Assembly: GCA_046757925.1 (NCBI GenBank) | Contig: JBHHZE010000001.1 | Location: 109,523-173,522, forward strand | DNA length: 64,000 nucleotides | DNA from: JAZDCZ01 sp046757925 | Lineage (GTDB): Bacteria > Gemmatimonadota > Gemmatimonadetes > Gemmatimonadales > GWC2-71-9 | Reading direction: 5' to 3' | In this document: piece by piece, positions 22,683-31,625 of the stretch | How positions within the stretch are numbered: the stretch's first letter is position 1 | Layout: each line of letters opens with the position of its first letter | Translations under genes and position numbers: made by a program | Notes under the pieces: generated by a model | The model's database searches: none | The model's input: the letters and a program-made list of their open reading frames with translations, nothing else | Told to the model about the DNA's origin: nothing

Positions 22683-24859
22683 CGGTCGTGCTGGCGAAGG
22701 TCGACGCCGCTTTTGCGGCTGCCCTGGAGGATCGGCAAGATCGGCTCGACCTGCCGTTACTGGAACGCGCATTCGAGTTCAGCGCCACCGCACACCGCGG
22801 TCAGAAGCGACTGTCAGGCGAAGACTTCATCCACCACGCCATCGCGGTGGCGAAAATCCTCGTCGAGCAGCACATGGACTCCACGACGATAGCGGCCGCG
22901 CTGCTCCACGATGTCGTGGAAGATGCCGAGGTCGGGCTCGATGAGATCGAAGAACAATTCGGCGAAGAGGTCGCGGACATGGTGGACGGACTCACCAAGA
23001 TCTCGAACCTCACCTTCCAGTCCGCTGTCGAGGAACAATCTGAGAACTACCGGAAGTTGCTCCTTTCCATAGCCCGGGATGCTCGGGTGATCGTGGTCAA
23101 GCTCGCCGACCGACTGCACAATATGCGCACGCTCGAATACCTGCCCGACGAACGGCGCCAGCGCATTGCGTTGGAAACGCGAGAGATATACGCGCCGCTC
23201 GCACATCGCTTCGGGATGGCGGAAGTAAAAGCCGAACTCGAAGATCTCGCCTTCAAGTTTCTCGAGCCGGACGAGTACGAAGAACTCGTTTCCACTATAC
23301 GTGCGACCAGTGCGGAACGTGGTGAAATGATCGGTGTTTTGCGCGAGCCGCTCGAAGCAGCCCTGCGTCAGGCGGGGATACGTAATTTCGAGATAACTGG
23401 ACGGGCCAAACACCTCTGGTCGATCTACAAAAAGATGAGCCGACGAGATCGCCCGTTCGAGGAAATCTACGACCTGATGGCGGTGCGGGTGCTGGTTGAA
23501 ACGGTGCCGGATTGTTACCACGTCCTGGGAGTCATCCACCACAAGTGGACGCCGTTGCAGGAGAGAATCAAAGACTATATCGCATCGCCCAAATCCAATG
23601 CATATCAGTCACTCCACACGACCATCTTCGGGCCCGGGGGCAGTCTCTACGAGATCCAGATAAGAACCCGTGAGATGCACCGCACGGCGGAGTACGGCAT
23701 TGCCGCGCACTGGGTATACAAGGCGAAAGGGAAGCGCGACGAACTCGACGATCAGTTCATCTGGTTCCGACAACTGCTCGAACTCCAGCAAGATGCTCAC
23801 AGCCCCGAGGAATTCCTCGAGTTCCTGAAGATCGACCTGTTCCAGGACGAGATCTTCGTATTCACGCCGAAGGGAGATGTAAAGCGTTTGCCGAAAGGCG
23901 CGACAGCCATCGACTTCGCGTTTGCGGTGCACACGGAGGTGGGTCTCAAGACCCAGGGCGCCAAGGTGAACGGGCGGATCGCGCCGCTCCACCGCGCTCT
24001 CAAGAACGGCGACACCGTTGCCGTTCTCACCGGTCCCAACGCTCGGCCCAGCAAGGACTGGCTGAGTCACGTCCAGACGGCGCGAGCACGCCACAAGATC
24101 CGGCAGTGGATCAAGTTCGAGGAGCGCGACACCAGTATCAGCCTGGGCAAGGATATCGTCGAGCGAGAACTCAGGCGCCGTAAGCTCTCCATGCCCAAAT
24201 CCGAACAGGTCGAGCAAGCCGCGGCCCGGCTATCGGTTGGTTCGGCCGACGGGCTGTACAACGTCGTGGGGCGCGGCGATGTACCCATCGGCCAGGTCGT
24301 CAAGGCCTTGTTTCCGGAGCACAAGACCGAAGAATTAGCGGCGCCCAAGCCTACGATGTTCGGCCGGGTGTTGGACAGGATCCGCCTGGGGCGGGGCGTC
24401 CGCATCCAAGGTGTGGATGGCTTGGTGGTGCGTTACGCCCAGTGCTGCCAGCCGGTTCCGGGCGACCCGGTCGTGGGGTACGTGACCAAGGGTAGGGGAA
24501 TATCGATCCACCGCTCGGACTGCCCCAATCTCTTGACAATGCCGACCGATGCCGACCGGCGGGTCGAAATCGACTGGCAAAGCATGGAGGATGAGGTGTT
24601 CGTGGTGTGCCTGGGAGTCTCTGGCGAAGACCGCCGGGGGCTCTATGCCGATCTCATGGAAGCGATCTCCCACACGGGCACGAATATTCGGAGCGCCGAA
24701 CTGTCGAGCAAGGATGCTGCTATGTTCGGGTCAGTGTTGGTCGAAGTGGAGAACCAGGCGCAACTGGCCAAGGTGATGCGCGTGATGCGCCGGGTGAAGG
24801 GCGTAGCCTCGGTCGACCGCCGCGAACCGACATCCCCACTCGCGTCCGGCTCGGCCTAG
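22679..24859 (+). CDS. relA/spoT: Bifunctional (p)ppGpp synthetase/hydrolase
   Basis: A long Rel-type stringent-response enzyme, 726 aa. Domains in order: HD hydrolase with His77-Asp78 (HDVVEDAE) and an intact LADRLHNMRTLEYLP; synthetase with YQSLHTT and YEIQIRTREMHRTAEYGIAAHW; TGS domain (IFVFTPKGDVKRLPKGATAIDFAFAVHTEVG); a helical and Cys-rich region (YAQCCQPVPGD); and a C-terminal ACT domain. With both active sites intact it should make and degrade (p)ppGpp. It is the only such gene seen here. GTG 22679 overlaps the radC stop. Confidence 0.96.
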   Translation: MTVVLAKVDAAFAAALEDRQDRLDLPLLERAFEFSATAHRGQKRLSGEDFIHHAIAVAKILVEQHMDSTTIAAALLHDVVEDAEVGLDEIEEQFGEEVADMVDGLTKISNLTFQSAVEEQSENYRKLLLSIARDARVIVVKLADRLHNMRTLEYLPDERRQRIALETREIYAPLAHRFGMAEVKAELEDLAFKFLEPDEYEELVSTIRATSAERGEMIGVLREPLEAALRQAGIRNFEITGRAKHLWSIYKKMSRRDRPFEEIYDLMAVRVLVETVPDCYHVLGVIHHKWTPLQERIKDYIASPKSNAYQSLHTTIFGPGGSLYEIQIRTREMHRTAEYGIAAHWVYKAKGKRDELDDQFIWFRQLLELQQDAHSPEEFLEFLKIDLFQDEIFVFTPKGDVKRLPKGATAIDFAFAVHTEVGLKTQGAKVNGRIAPLHRALKNGDTVAVLTGPNARPSKDWLSHVQTARARHKIRQWIKFEERDTSISLGKDIVERELRRRKLSMPKSEQVEQAAARLSVGSADGLYNVVGRGDVPIGQVVKALFPEHKTEELAAPKPTMFGRVLDRIRLGRGVRIQGVDGLVVRYAQCCQPVPGDPVVGYVTKGRGISIHRSDCPNLLTMPTDADRRVEIDWQSMEDEVFVVCLGVSGEDRRGLYADLMEAISHTGTNIRSAELSSKDAAMFGSVLVEVENQAQLAKVMRVMRRVKGVASVDRREPTSPLASGSA

Positions 24860-24880
24860 TCCCCGGCCACCGCCACTTCC

Positions 24881-26899
24881 GTGACCCCGTTTGTATTGGA
24901 GATGCCGTTCGAGCCGGCCGGCGATCAGCCCCGCGCGATCGCCGAGTTGAGCCGCGGCTTTGAGCGAGGGGAGGAATACCAAACGCTCCTTGGCGTCACG
25001 GGATCCGGCAAGACCGTGACCATGGCGAAAGCCATAGCTGCATATGGCCGCCCTACTCTGGTTCTGTCCCACAACAAGACGCTGGCGGCCCAGCTGTACG
25101 GCGAACTCAAGTCCTTCATGCCGCGCAATGCGGTCGAGTACTTCATTTCCTATTACGACTACTACCAGCCCGAAGCCTACGTGCCCGCGACCGATACGTA
25201 CATTGAAAAAGATGCGTCGATCAACGACGACATCGACATGCTCCGCCTACGTGCGACGTCTAGCTTGATGGAACGCGAAGATGTGGTGATAGTGGCGACG
25301 GTTAGCGCCATATACGGCCTGGGCGATCCACTCGAGTACCGGCGACTGATGCTGATGGTGAACCAAGGTGAAGAGCGCCCTCGCGACGCAATATTGGAGG
25401 ACCTCGTGAGAATCAGGTACGAGCGCAACGACATCGGGTTCGAGAGGGGCAAGTTCAGGGTGAGGGGCGACACGATAGAGGTCTTCCCGGCGTACGAGGA
25501 GCAAGCGGTAAGGCTCGAGCTGTGGGGTGACACCGTAGAGCGCATCAGTAAGATCGACCCGCTCACCGGGAACGCCATCGCACACCTCGACAGATGTGCG
25601 ATCTACCCAGCCACCCACTTCGTGGTGCGGCGGCCCACCGTCGAACGAGCGGTTCAACTCATCCGTGAGGAACTGCGTGAACGACTGACCGAACTGCGCG
25701 CGGCAGGTAGGTTGCTGGAGGCCCAACGGCTCGAATCCCGCACACAATTCGACATCGATATGCTGCTCGAGGTTGGGGCATGCGCCGGGATCGAGAACTA
25801 CAGCAGGCACCTCACCGGCCGCAGAGCAGGGGAGCGGCCGGCCTGCTTGCTCGACTACCTCCCGGAAAAGTATCTCACGATCATAGACGAATCGCATGTT
25901 ACCCTACCCCAGATAGGCGGCATGTACCACGGTGACAGGTCTCGCAAGACCACGCTGGTGGAGTACGGGTTCCGCCTACCCTCGGCGCTCGACAACCGCC
26001 CGCTCAGCTTTGAAGAATTCATGGACCTCACGCCGCACATGTTGTTCGTGTCGGCCACGCCGGGCGATCTGGAGCTGGAACTGAGTAACGGTATCGTGGT
26101 CGAACAGATCATTCGGCCCACGGGGTTGGTAGACCCTCGAGTCGAAGTGCGTCCGGTAAAGGGTCAAGTGGACGATCTCCTGGCGGAAATAAGGGAATGT
26201 GAGGGGCGGGGCGAACGCGTTCTGGTAACGACTCTCACCAAGCGCATGTCGGAAGATCTCACCGACTACCTGCTACAGACAGGTGTCCGCGTGAGGTACA
26301 TGCACTCGGATATCGATGCGATCGAGCGCATGGAGATCGTGCGAGGACTGAGATTGGGGGAATTCGATGTCCTGATCGGGATCAACTTGTTGCGAGAGGG
26401 TCTCGATCTTCCCGAGGTGGCGTTGGTTGCGATCCTCGACGCGGATCAGGAGGGGTTCCTGCGCTCGGACCGCTCGATAATTCAGACGGTGGGGCGTGCT
26501 GCCCGGAACGAGAGCGGACGAGCGGTTCTCTACGCCGATCGCGTCACCGGCTCCATGCGTCGTGCGCTCGACGAGATGGACAGACGCCGGCAGATCCAGG
26601 AGGCTTACAACGAAAAGCACGACATCACGCCGCGCTCGATTCGGAAATCGGTCGAGCAGGTACGGCTGGTTACGCGAGTGGCGGACGCAAGGGTAGCCCA
26701 GGCCGTGAAACCGGAGCCGCTAGCCACGGGTAGTGAACTCGACAGAGAGAACCTGATCACGGTGTTGGAGAAGCAGATGCGAGAGGCGGCTGCGGAATTG
26801 GATTTCGAATTGGCCGCCCAGCTCCGCGATCAAATCTTTGAACTCAGGGCCGCGGCAGATCCGGTCCGTCGAAAGCCCCGGAGCCACCGAAGTGACTGA
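24881..26899 (+). CDS. uvrB: Excinuclease ABC subunit B
   Basis: The damage-verification helicase of nucleotide excision repair, 672 aa, partner of UvrA and UvrC. Walker A is GVTGSGKTVTM (38-48), followed by the beta-hairpin region with YYDYYQPEAYVPATDTYIEKD. Helicase motifs include FVSATPGDLEL and GINLLREGLDLPEVALVAILDADQEGFLRS. A C-terminal UVR domain (LEKQMREAAAELDFELAAQLRD) binds UvrC. GTG 24881 begins MTPFVLEMPFEPAGDQPRAI, matching family starts. Confidence 0.97.
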   Translation: MTPFVLEMPFEPAGDQPRAIAELSRGFERGEEYQTLLGVTGSGKTVTMAKAIAAYGRPTLVLSHNKTLAAQLYGELKSFMPRNAVEYFISYYDYYQPEAYVPATDTYIEKDASINDDIDMLRLRATSSLMEREDVVIVATVSAIYGLGDPLEYRRLMLMVNQGEERPRDAILEDLVRIRYERNDIGFERGKFRVRGDTIEVFPAYEEQAVRLELWGDTVERISKIDPLTGNAIAHLDRCAIYPATHFVVRRPTVERAVQLIREELRERLTELRAAGRLLEAQRLESRTQFDIDMLLEVGACAGIENYSRHLTGRRAGERPACLLDYLPEKYLTIIDESHVTLPQIGGMYHGDRSRKTTLVEYGFRLPSALDNRPLSFEEFMDLTPHMLFVSATPGDLELELSNGIVVEQIIRPTGLVDPRVEVRPVKGQVDDLLAEIRECEGRGERVLVTTLTKRMSEDLTDYLLQTGVRVRYMHSDIDAIERMEIVRGLRLGEFDVLIGINLLREGLDLPEVALVAILDADQEGFLRSDRSIIQTVGRAARNESGRAVLYADRVTGSMRRALDEMDRRRQIQEAYNEKHDITPRSIRKSVEQVRLVTRVADARVAQAVKPEPLATGSELDRENLITVLEKQMREAAAELDFELAAQLRDQIFELRAAADPVRRKPRSHRSD

Positions 26900-27320
26900 G
26901 CCCGGTGTCGGGCGGGGAAAACTCTGCTCGCTCGACGAGATGCGGTGTGAGGCGGAGTCCCTCGCCCGGGAGCTGCAAGCGGGCGCCGTGGTATGGTTGA
27001 CCGGTGAGGTGGGCTCCGGCAAGACGACCTTTGTCCAGGCACTTGCCGGCGCGTTGGGAGTCGAGCACGCACGGAGCCCTACCTTCTCGCTGGTCAACGA
27101 GTATGAAGGTGCCGGAACCTTGATCCACGTGGATTGCTATCGTCTGAAAGCGCCCGCAGAAGCGATCGATCTGGACTTCCCGGATCTGACGCGTCGCGCC
27201 TCTGTGCTGGCAATCGAGTGGCCCGAAAGGGGTGGTCGTTTCGTTCCGATGCCCGACGTTCATCTGGCGTTTGGCCATACAGCAGATCCCAATAACCGCA
27301 TTCTGGAACGCGTCCGATGA
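26892..27320 (+). CDS. tsaE: tRNA threonylcarbamoyladenosine synthesis ATPase TsaE
   Basis: A small P-loop ATPase, 142 aa, that works with TsaB and TsaD in making the t6A37 modification of ANN-decoding tRNAs. Walker A is LTGEVGSGKTTFVQALAGALG (about 36-56), followed by SPTFSLVNEYEG and the conserved HVDCYRL. GTG 26892 overlaps the end of uvrB by eight bases; the frame stays open further up inside uvrB, but no family sequence is there. tsaB follows with an ATGA overlap. Confidence 0.93.
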   Translation: MTEPGVGRGKLCSLDEMRCEAESLARELQAGAVVWLTGEVGSGKTTFVQALAGALGVEHARSPTFSLVNEYEGAGTLIHVDCYRLKAPAEAIDLDFPDLTRRASVLAIEWPERGGRFVPMPDVHLAFGHTADPNNRILERVR

Positions 27321-28078
27321 GCTGCTATCTGGCAGTTGACACTGCGACCGACGCGGGAAGCGTGGCTGTCGGTGCGCCGGGGGAGCCGTATGCCGCGGTT
27401 GCAATCGGCAAGCGCCGGCACGGGACATCGCTGGTACCGGCGATCGCGGAGGTCCTGCGTCTTGCAGGTGTCGAGCCCCGAGGCTTATCCGGCGTAGTGG
27501 TGGCCGACGGCCCAGGGAGCTTCACGGGCCTGCGCATCGGCTTTGCCACCGTGAAAGGGATTCTGTTGGAGTGCGATCATCTGAGTCTCACGACGATCCC
27601 GTCACTGCTTGCGGCGGTGTGGGGTGTTCTCCAGATCGATCCGGCGCCCGCTGCCGCGCTCTACGATGCACTGCGCGGTGAAGTCTTTGGCGCGGTCTAC
27701 GGATTGGAAGCCGGTCGCGTCCGCATCGAACTGGAGCCCTGCTTGGGGTCGATAGAGTCCCTGTGTGAGCGATCTCCGGTGCGGCCGTGGATTGCCCTGG
27801 GAGATGGGGCCGTGCGGCAACGCGAGGCGGTCGAGCGGTGGACGGGGAGGGCTCCGCTAGAGCATCCGATAGGTATGCCACAGGCCGCAGCCTTGCTACA
27901 CCTGTTGGATGTCGCCGGCGCCGCCAGCCGGGTCGATGATGTCCAGCGGTTCGAGCCCGCGTACGGGCGCCAGGCGGAGGCGCAAGCCCGTTGGGAACGC
28001 AATCACGGGGTCCCTTTGGCGTCAGAGCTAGCGGCCAATAAGGCACCCGAAGTCAAGCCGAAACAGGGTTCGCAATAA
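27317..28078 (+). CDS. tsaB: tRNA threonylcarbamoyladenosine synthesis protein TsaB
   Basis: An ASKHA-fold partner of TsaD in t6A synthesis, 253 aa. It starts YLAVDTATDAGSVAVG and carries the family block VVADGPGSFTGLRIGFATVKGIL. The second domain is divergent, as is usual for TsaB, which lacks its own catalytic activity. It follows tsaE with an ATGA overlap. A separate promoter for ssb begins 26 bases after its stop. Confidence 0.93.
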   Translation: MSCYLAVDTATDAGSVAVGAPGEPYAAVAIGKRRHGTSLVPAIAEVLRLAGVEPRGLSGVVVADGPGSFTGLRIGFATVKGILLECDHLSLTTIPSLLAAVWGVLQIDPAPAAALYDALRGEVFGAVYGLEAGRVRIELEPCLGSIESLCERSPVRPWIALGDGAVRQREAVERWTGRAPLEHPIGMPQAAALLHLLDVAGAASRVDDVQRFEPAYGRQAEAQARWERNHGVPLASELAANKAPEVKPKQGSQ

Positions 28079-28103
28079 ATCGTACCGAGTCGCGTATCTT
28101 CGG

Positions 28104-28132
28104 TTGACAAAAGGACTTAAAGGTCCTATAGT
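28104..28132 (+). promoter_or_regulatory. Sigma-70 promoter of ssb with a palindrome in the spacer
   Basis: TTGACA (28104-28109) and TATAGT (28127-28132) are separated by exactly 17 bases, the best promoter match in the window. The spacer contains an inverted repeat, AGGAC (28112-28116) and GTCCT (28123-28127), whose right arm touches the -10 box; this could be an operator. The ssb start is about 45 bases downstream, with GGAGG at 28167-28171. Confidence 0.78.
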
Positions 28133-28176
28133 TTGTGCCCGTCCGGGTCCCACCCCGCGAACTTTCGGAGGCAATT

Positions 28177-28635
28177 TTGAGTCGTAGTCTTAACAAGGTG
28201 ATGCTGATCGGCAACCTGGGCTCTGACCCAGAGGTGCGGAGCACCGCCAACGGGACCCGCGTGGCCACGCTCTCGGTGGCCACGAGCCGCCAGTGGAACA
28301 ATCAGGCGGGAGAGCGCCAGGAAAAGACGGAATGGCACCGGGTGGTGCTGTGGAACAACCGCTCTTCAGGCCTGGCGGACATCGCAGAGAAGTACATGAA
28401 GAAGGGTGATAGGATCTACGTGGAGGGGCGAATCGAATACCGGACTTGGGAAGACAAGGAAGGAAAGACTCGCTACAGCACGGAGATCAATGCGCGGGAA
28501 GTGATCATGTTGGGGTCAGGCCGCGCATCTGGGGCCAAGTCGGGGTCACCCGTCAAGGCAACGGCCGGTGGGGGTGAGTCGTATGACGACTTTCCGGAGG
28601 CGCTAGATGAGGAAGACGACGATCTTCCGTTTTAG
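28177..28635 (+). CDS. ssb: Single-stranded DNA-binding protein
   Basis: SSB, 152 aa, coats single-stranded DNA in replication and repair. The OB fold reads LNKVMLIGNLGSDPEVRSTANGTRVATLSVATSRQW ... EKTEWHRVVLWN, and the acidic tail ends DDDLPF, the partner-docking tip. The start is TTG 28177 (MSRSLNKVML), fixed by a strong GGAGG five bases upstream and by homology; the frame is open further up but only through the promoter leader. Its last 29 bases overlap the LysM gene. Confidence 0.95.
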   Translation: MSRSLNKVMLIGNLGSDPEVRSTANGTRVATLSVATSRQWNNQAGERQEKTEWHRVVLWNNRSSGLADIAEKYMKKGDRIYVEGRIEYRTWEDKEGKTRYSTEINAREVIMLGSGRASGAKSGSPVKATAGGGESYDDFPEALDEEDDDLPF

Positions 28636-29773
28636 CTCCGCAGTGGCGGCCGCCGGGCTCATGGCCTCGGCGGCCGCGTTGCGGGCACAGCAACCCGAGC
28701 CTGGGCAGCAATTGCCGCAGGTGCACGTCGTGGTCGATGGCGAAACCCTATGGGATATCGCGGAGCGGTATTTCGGTGACCCTTTCCTGTGGCCCGAGAT
28801 CTACCGGCTCAACACCATGGTGGTGGAGAATCCCCACTGGATATTCCCGGGCGAGGAACTTCGGTTGACACCGCCGGAACCGCGGATGATCAGTGCCGAG
28901 CCAACTGACGTAGATACCACACAGGCGCAGGAAATCGCCCCGCCGGAGGTCACGGTCGAAGAGCCGCCGCCGATGCCCGTTGCACCGCCACCGCCGCCGA
29001 GTGAAACGGCACCGACGATATTCGATCGGCGACCCGGCGGAACTGCCGTGGTGGCGGCAGCCACTTCCGCGGTCTATCGATATCGCCCCGTCCGGAGAGG
29101 CGAGTTTTATGCAGCCGGCTTTCTAACCGAGGACGATAACTTCCCTTGGGCTCACGTGCTCTCGGCGGTTGGCCGACCGACTCTGAGGAACCTGCCGGGA
29201 TCTTCCTCGGCCAGGATTTTCGGTCAGATCGACATCGAGGCTCCTGAGTCTGCCACCTACCAAGTGGGCGATTCACTGCTCGTAGTGGAGCTGACCCGTG
29301 AGGTCAGGGGCTGGGGTTATGTGGCGTTACCCACTGGAATCGTCAGAGTCTCGTCGGTTGCCGGAGCCCGACTACGTGCTGACGTGACCATGCAGTTCGG
29401 CCGGGTGGCAGACGGGCAGGTAGCTCTCCCCATCGAGACGTTCGACGACCCGGGCTACGTCACGCCGGTGCCGCTGGAGAACGGTGTTATGGGGCGAATA
29501 GTGGCTCCGCGAGACATCCATACGGTGGCGATCCAGCAGGACATCGTGTTCATCGATCTCGGTCGGGAAGACGGGGTTTCGATCGGCGACCTCTTCGAGG
29601 TGCTGAGGGACGAGGGAGAGGCAATGGGGCCCGAGAGTCCGCCGTCGAGTGTCGCACTTCTGCAAATCGTACATGTGCGCGACAAATCCGCCTCGGGTTT
29701 CGTGCTCAACATTAGAGATGTGGGGATTGCCCAAGGCGCCCCGGTGCGGCTCATCCGCAAGATGCCCTCATAG
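28607..29773 (+). CDS. Secreted LysM domain protein
   Basis: An exported protein of 388 aa. A signal peptide (basic start, then AVAAAGLMASAAALRAQ) is followed by one LysM domain at about 38-88 (VVVDGETLWDIAERYFGDP ... WIFPGEELRL), which binds glycan chains of peptidoglycan. A Pro-rich linker (VEEPPPMPVAPPPPPSE) leads to a C-terminal region of about 240 residues, mostly beta in character, that I do not recognise. It probably sits in the periplasm on the cell wall. It overlaps ssb by 29 bases out of frame, which is unusual for an unrelated gene. Confidence 0.85.
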   Translation: MRKTTIFRFSSAVAAAGLMASAAALRAQQPEPGQQLPQVHVVVDGETLWDIAERYFGDPFLWPEIYRLNTMVVENPHWIFPGEELRLTPPEPRMISAEPTDVDTTQAQEIAPPEVTVEEPPPMPVAPPPPPSETAPTIFDRRPGGTAVVAAATSAVYRYRPVRRGEFYAAGFLTEDDNFPWAHVLSAVGRPTLRNLPGSSSARIFGQIDIEAPESATYQVGDSLLVVELTREVRGWGYVALPTGIVRVSSVAGARLRADVTMQFGRVADGQVALPIETFDDPGYVTPVPLENGVMGRIVAPRDIHTVAIQQDIVFIDLGREDGVSIGDLFEVLRDEGEAMGPESPPSSVALLQIVHVRDKSASGFVLNIRDVGIAQGAPVRLIRKMPS

Positions 29774-29885
29774 GAATGCGCCGGCCATCCTCCGCCACCG
29801 GGTCTTAGCCAACGTGAGAGCGTGTTCCATAGAACTCACTTCGTAACCGCTGTCCTTGTCTAGATTCCATCAGCACCAACAAATC

Positions 29886-29909
29886 ACCGGCCGTCCACGG
29901 ATGGCCGGT
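29886..29909 (+). terminator. Strong stem-loop after the LysM gene
   Basis: A ten-pair stem (ACCGGCCGTC with GATGGCCGGT, one G-T pair) closes a four-base CACG loop. It lies 112 bases after the LysM stop and 50 bases before the next start. No T-run follows (CGCTTGTTCGG), so it may be a terminator of weak type or part of a structured leader. Two smaller hairpins follow at 29919-29932 (GGTAC/GTACC) and 29939-29951 (TTCCT/AGGAA), the last covering the ribosome site of the epimerase gene. Confidence 0.5.
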
Positions 29910-29959
29910 CGCTTGTTCGGTACGGCGGTACCTGAGGTTTCCTACTAGGAAGATGACGT

Positions 29960-30910
29960 ATGGGTGAAAGCGTAGTCGTGACTGGAGGTGCGGGATTCAT
30001 CGGCTCCCACGTAGCCGAAGGTTATCTGCGTGAAGGATATGATGTCACTATTATCGACAACCTCTCGACGGGTCGGCGGGAAAACGTCCCTGCCGGAGCG
30101 CAGTTGGTCGAATGTGACATAGGGTCTCCCGAAGCGCGTCAACTGCTCGAGGGCGGCGGATTCGACATACTGAATCACCACGCTGCACAGATGGATGTGC
30201 GGGTGTCGGTCGCCGATCCGGAGTTCGACGCACGTACCAACATTCTGGGGCTCCTGAACCTGATGGAGGGCGGGAGGGCCGGAGGAGTGCGGCGCGTGGT
30301 GTTCGCGTCGTCGGGCGGAGTGGTCTATGGCGAAAGCAATCAGCTACCTCACAAAGAAGATGCCCCCAAGCTGCCTGTGTCACCATACGGGGTGAGCAAA
30401 CTCACCTCCGAGTTCTACTTGGCCGCGTACGCCCTACTTTATGGCACGGAGGTCGTATCGCTGCGCTACGCTAACGTCTATGGACCCCGGCAGAGTCCAC
30501 ACGGCGAGGCCGGAGTTGTGGCTATATTCTGCAGCCAGATCAAGGCGGGTGAGCCGATCACGATCTTTGGTGACGGGGAGCAGACGCGGGACTACGTATT
30601 CGTGACGGATGTGGCCCGGGCCAACCTCGCGGCTACACGGTGGCCGGTTGGCTCCGTCGACAGCATCGACGTAGCGGCGCTCAACGTGGGGACCGCAAGG
30701 GAAACGAGCGTCAATGCGCTGGCGAAGACGTTGATCGAGGTCACCGGTGCGAGCTCAGAGATCGAGTACAAACCCGCGAGGCCCGGAGAACTGGAGAGGA
30801 GTGCTGTGGACATCTGCCGGACACAACGCGAACTCGGTTGGGCGCCCCGGGTTTCCCTCGAAGAGGGCTTGGAGACAACGTACGAGTGGATTAGGGAGAC
30901 CGCGACGTGA
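29960..30910 (+). CDS. NAD-dependent sugar-nucleotide epimerase (UDP-glucose 4-epimerase-like)
   Basis: An extended SDR enzyme, 316 aa, with VTGGAGFIGSHVAEGYL, then NHHAAQMDVRVSVADP, SSGGVVYGE and the catalytic SPYGVSK. The AAQMDVRVSV variant of the HxAAQ motif and the overall length fit the archaeal/bacterial UDP-glucose or UDP-GlcNAc 4-epimerase-like group. The exact substrate is unknown. ATG 29960 follows AGGAAG with seven bases between. The stop overlaps the tolQ start, so it heads the Tol-Pal operon, an uncommon arrangement. Confidence 0.82.
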   Translation: MGESVVVTGGAGFIGSHVAEGYLREGYDVTIIDNLSTGRRENVPAGAQLVECDIGSPEARQLLEGGGFDILNHHAAQMDVRVSVADPEFDARTNILGLLNLMEGGRAGGVRRVVFASSGGVVYGESNQLPHKEDAPKLPVSPYGVSKLTSEFYLAAYALLYGTEVVSLRYANVYGPRQSPHGEAGVVAIFCSQIKAGEPITIFGDGEQTRDYVFVTDVARANLAATRWPVGSVDSIDVAALNVGTARETSVNALAKTLIEVTGASSEIEYKPARPGELERSAVDICRTQRELGWAPRVSLEEGLETTYEWIRETAT

Positions 30911-31623
30911 TTTTTCAAGTGGGCGGCGCACTGCCATCGAATCCCTGGGAACTGATCAAGACATCGAGCACCGCCACCCAAATCATCCTCATTCTTCTCG
31001 CACTCTTCTCCATGGTGTGCTGGTCTCTAATCTTGTTGAAGTGGATCCAGTTTCGTAGGGTGCGGAAGTTCGGCGACCGGTTCTTCAACGAGTTGGAACA
31101 CACGTCGCGGTTGGAGGATGCCTACCACGCGGTTATGAAGCTTCCGCCTTCGCCGTTCGGACGTCTGCTGCGGGAGGGACTCAACTGCTTTGCCGAACTG
31201 CGTCCGGGGGCGCTCCAGGTCGAGGGCGACCGGGTACAGAGTGAAACTCTCACCGCGACCCAACTCGAGGTCCTCAAAATGCAGTTGGCCAAGGAGATCG
31301 GCGCGGAACGGGACCTGATGGCGCGGTTTATACCATGGTTAGCAACCATCGGGTCGGTGAGTCCCCTGATGGGGTTGTTGGGCACGGTGCTGGGGGTGAT
31401 GGATTCGTTTCTGGGTATCGCTGCGGGCGGGTCGGGGAACATCGGAGCCGTCGCGCCCGGCGTCGCGGAGGCTTTGGTCACCACTGTTATGGGCCTGGCC
31501 GTTGCCATCCCTGCGGTGATTGCCTACAACCTCCTGGCCAGCAGACTCGGTGTGTTCGTGAGTGAGCTGGAGGGATTCTCTCAAGAGATCATCGGAGCTA
31601 TGGCACGGGAAGGGAGAATCTAG
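30907..31623 (+). CDS. tolQ: TolQ/ExbB-type proton channel protein
   Basis: An inner-membrane protein, 238 aa, with three hydrophobic segments: TQIILILLALFSMVCWSLILL (about 25-45), FIPWLATIGSVSPLMGLLGTVLGVM (about 140-165) and EALVTTVMGLAVAIPAVIAYNLL (about 185-210). The GLLGTVLGVM and TTxxGLAVAIPAV motifs are family hallmarks. With TolR it forms the proton-driven motor of the Tol-Pal system, which constricts the outer membrane in division. Context with tolR, tolA, tolB and pal makes TolQ more likely than ExbB. GTG 30907 overlaps the upstream stop. Confidence 0.93.
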   Translation: MIFQVGGALPSNPWELIKTSSTATQIILILLALFSMVCWSLILLKWIQFRRVRKFGDRFFNELEHTSRLEDAYHAVMKLPPSPFGRLLREGLNCFAELRPGALQVEGDRVQSETLTATQLEVLKMQLAKEIGAERDLMARFIPWLATIGSVSPLMGLLGTVLGVMDSFLGIAAGGSGNIGAVAPGVAEALVTTVMGLAVAIPAVIAYNLLASRLGVFVSELEGFSQEIIGAMAREGRI

Positions 31624-31625
31624 CG

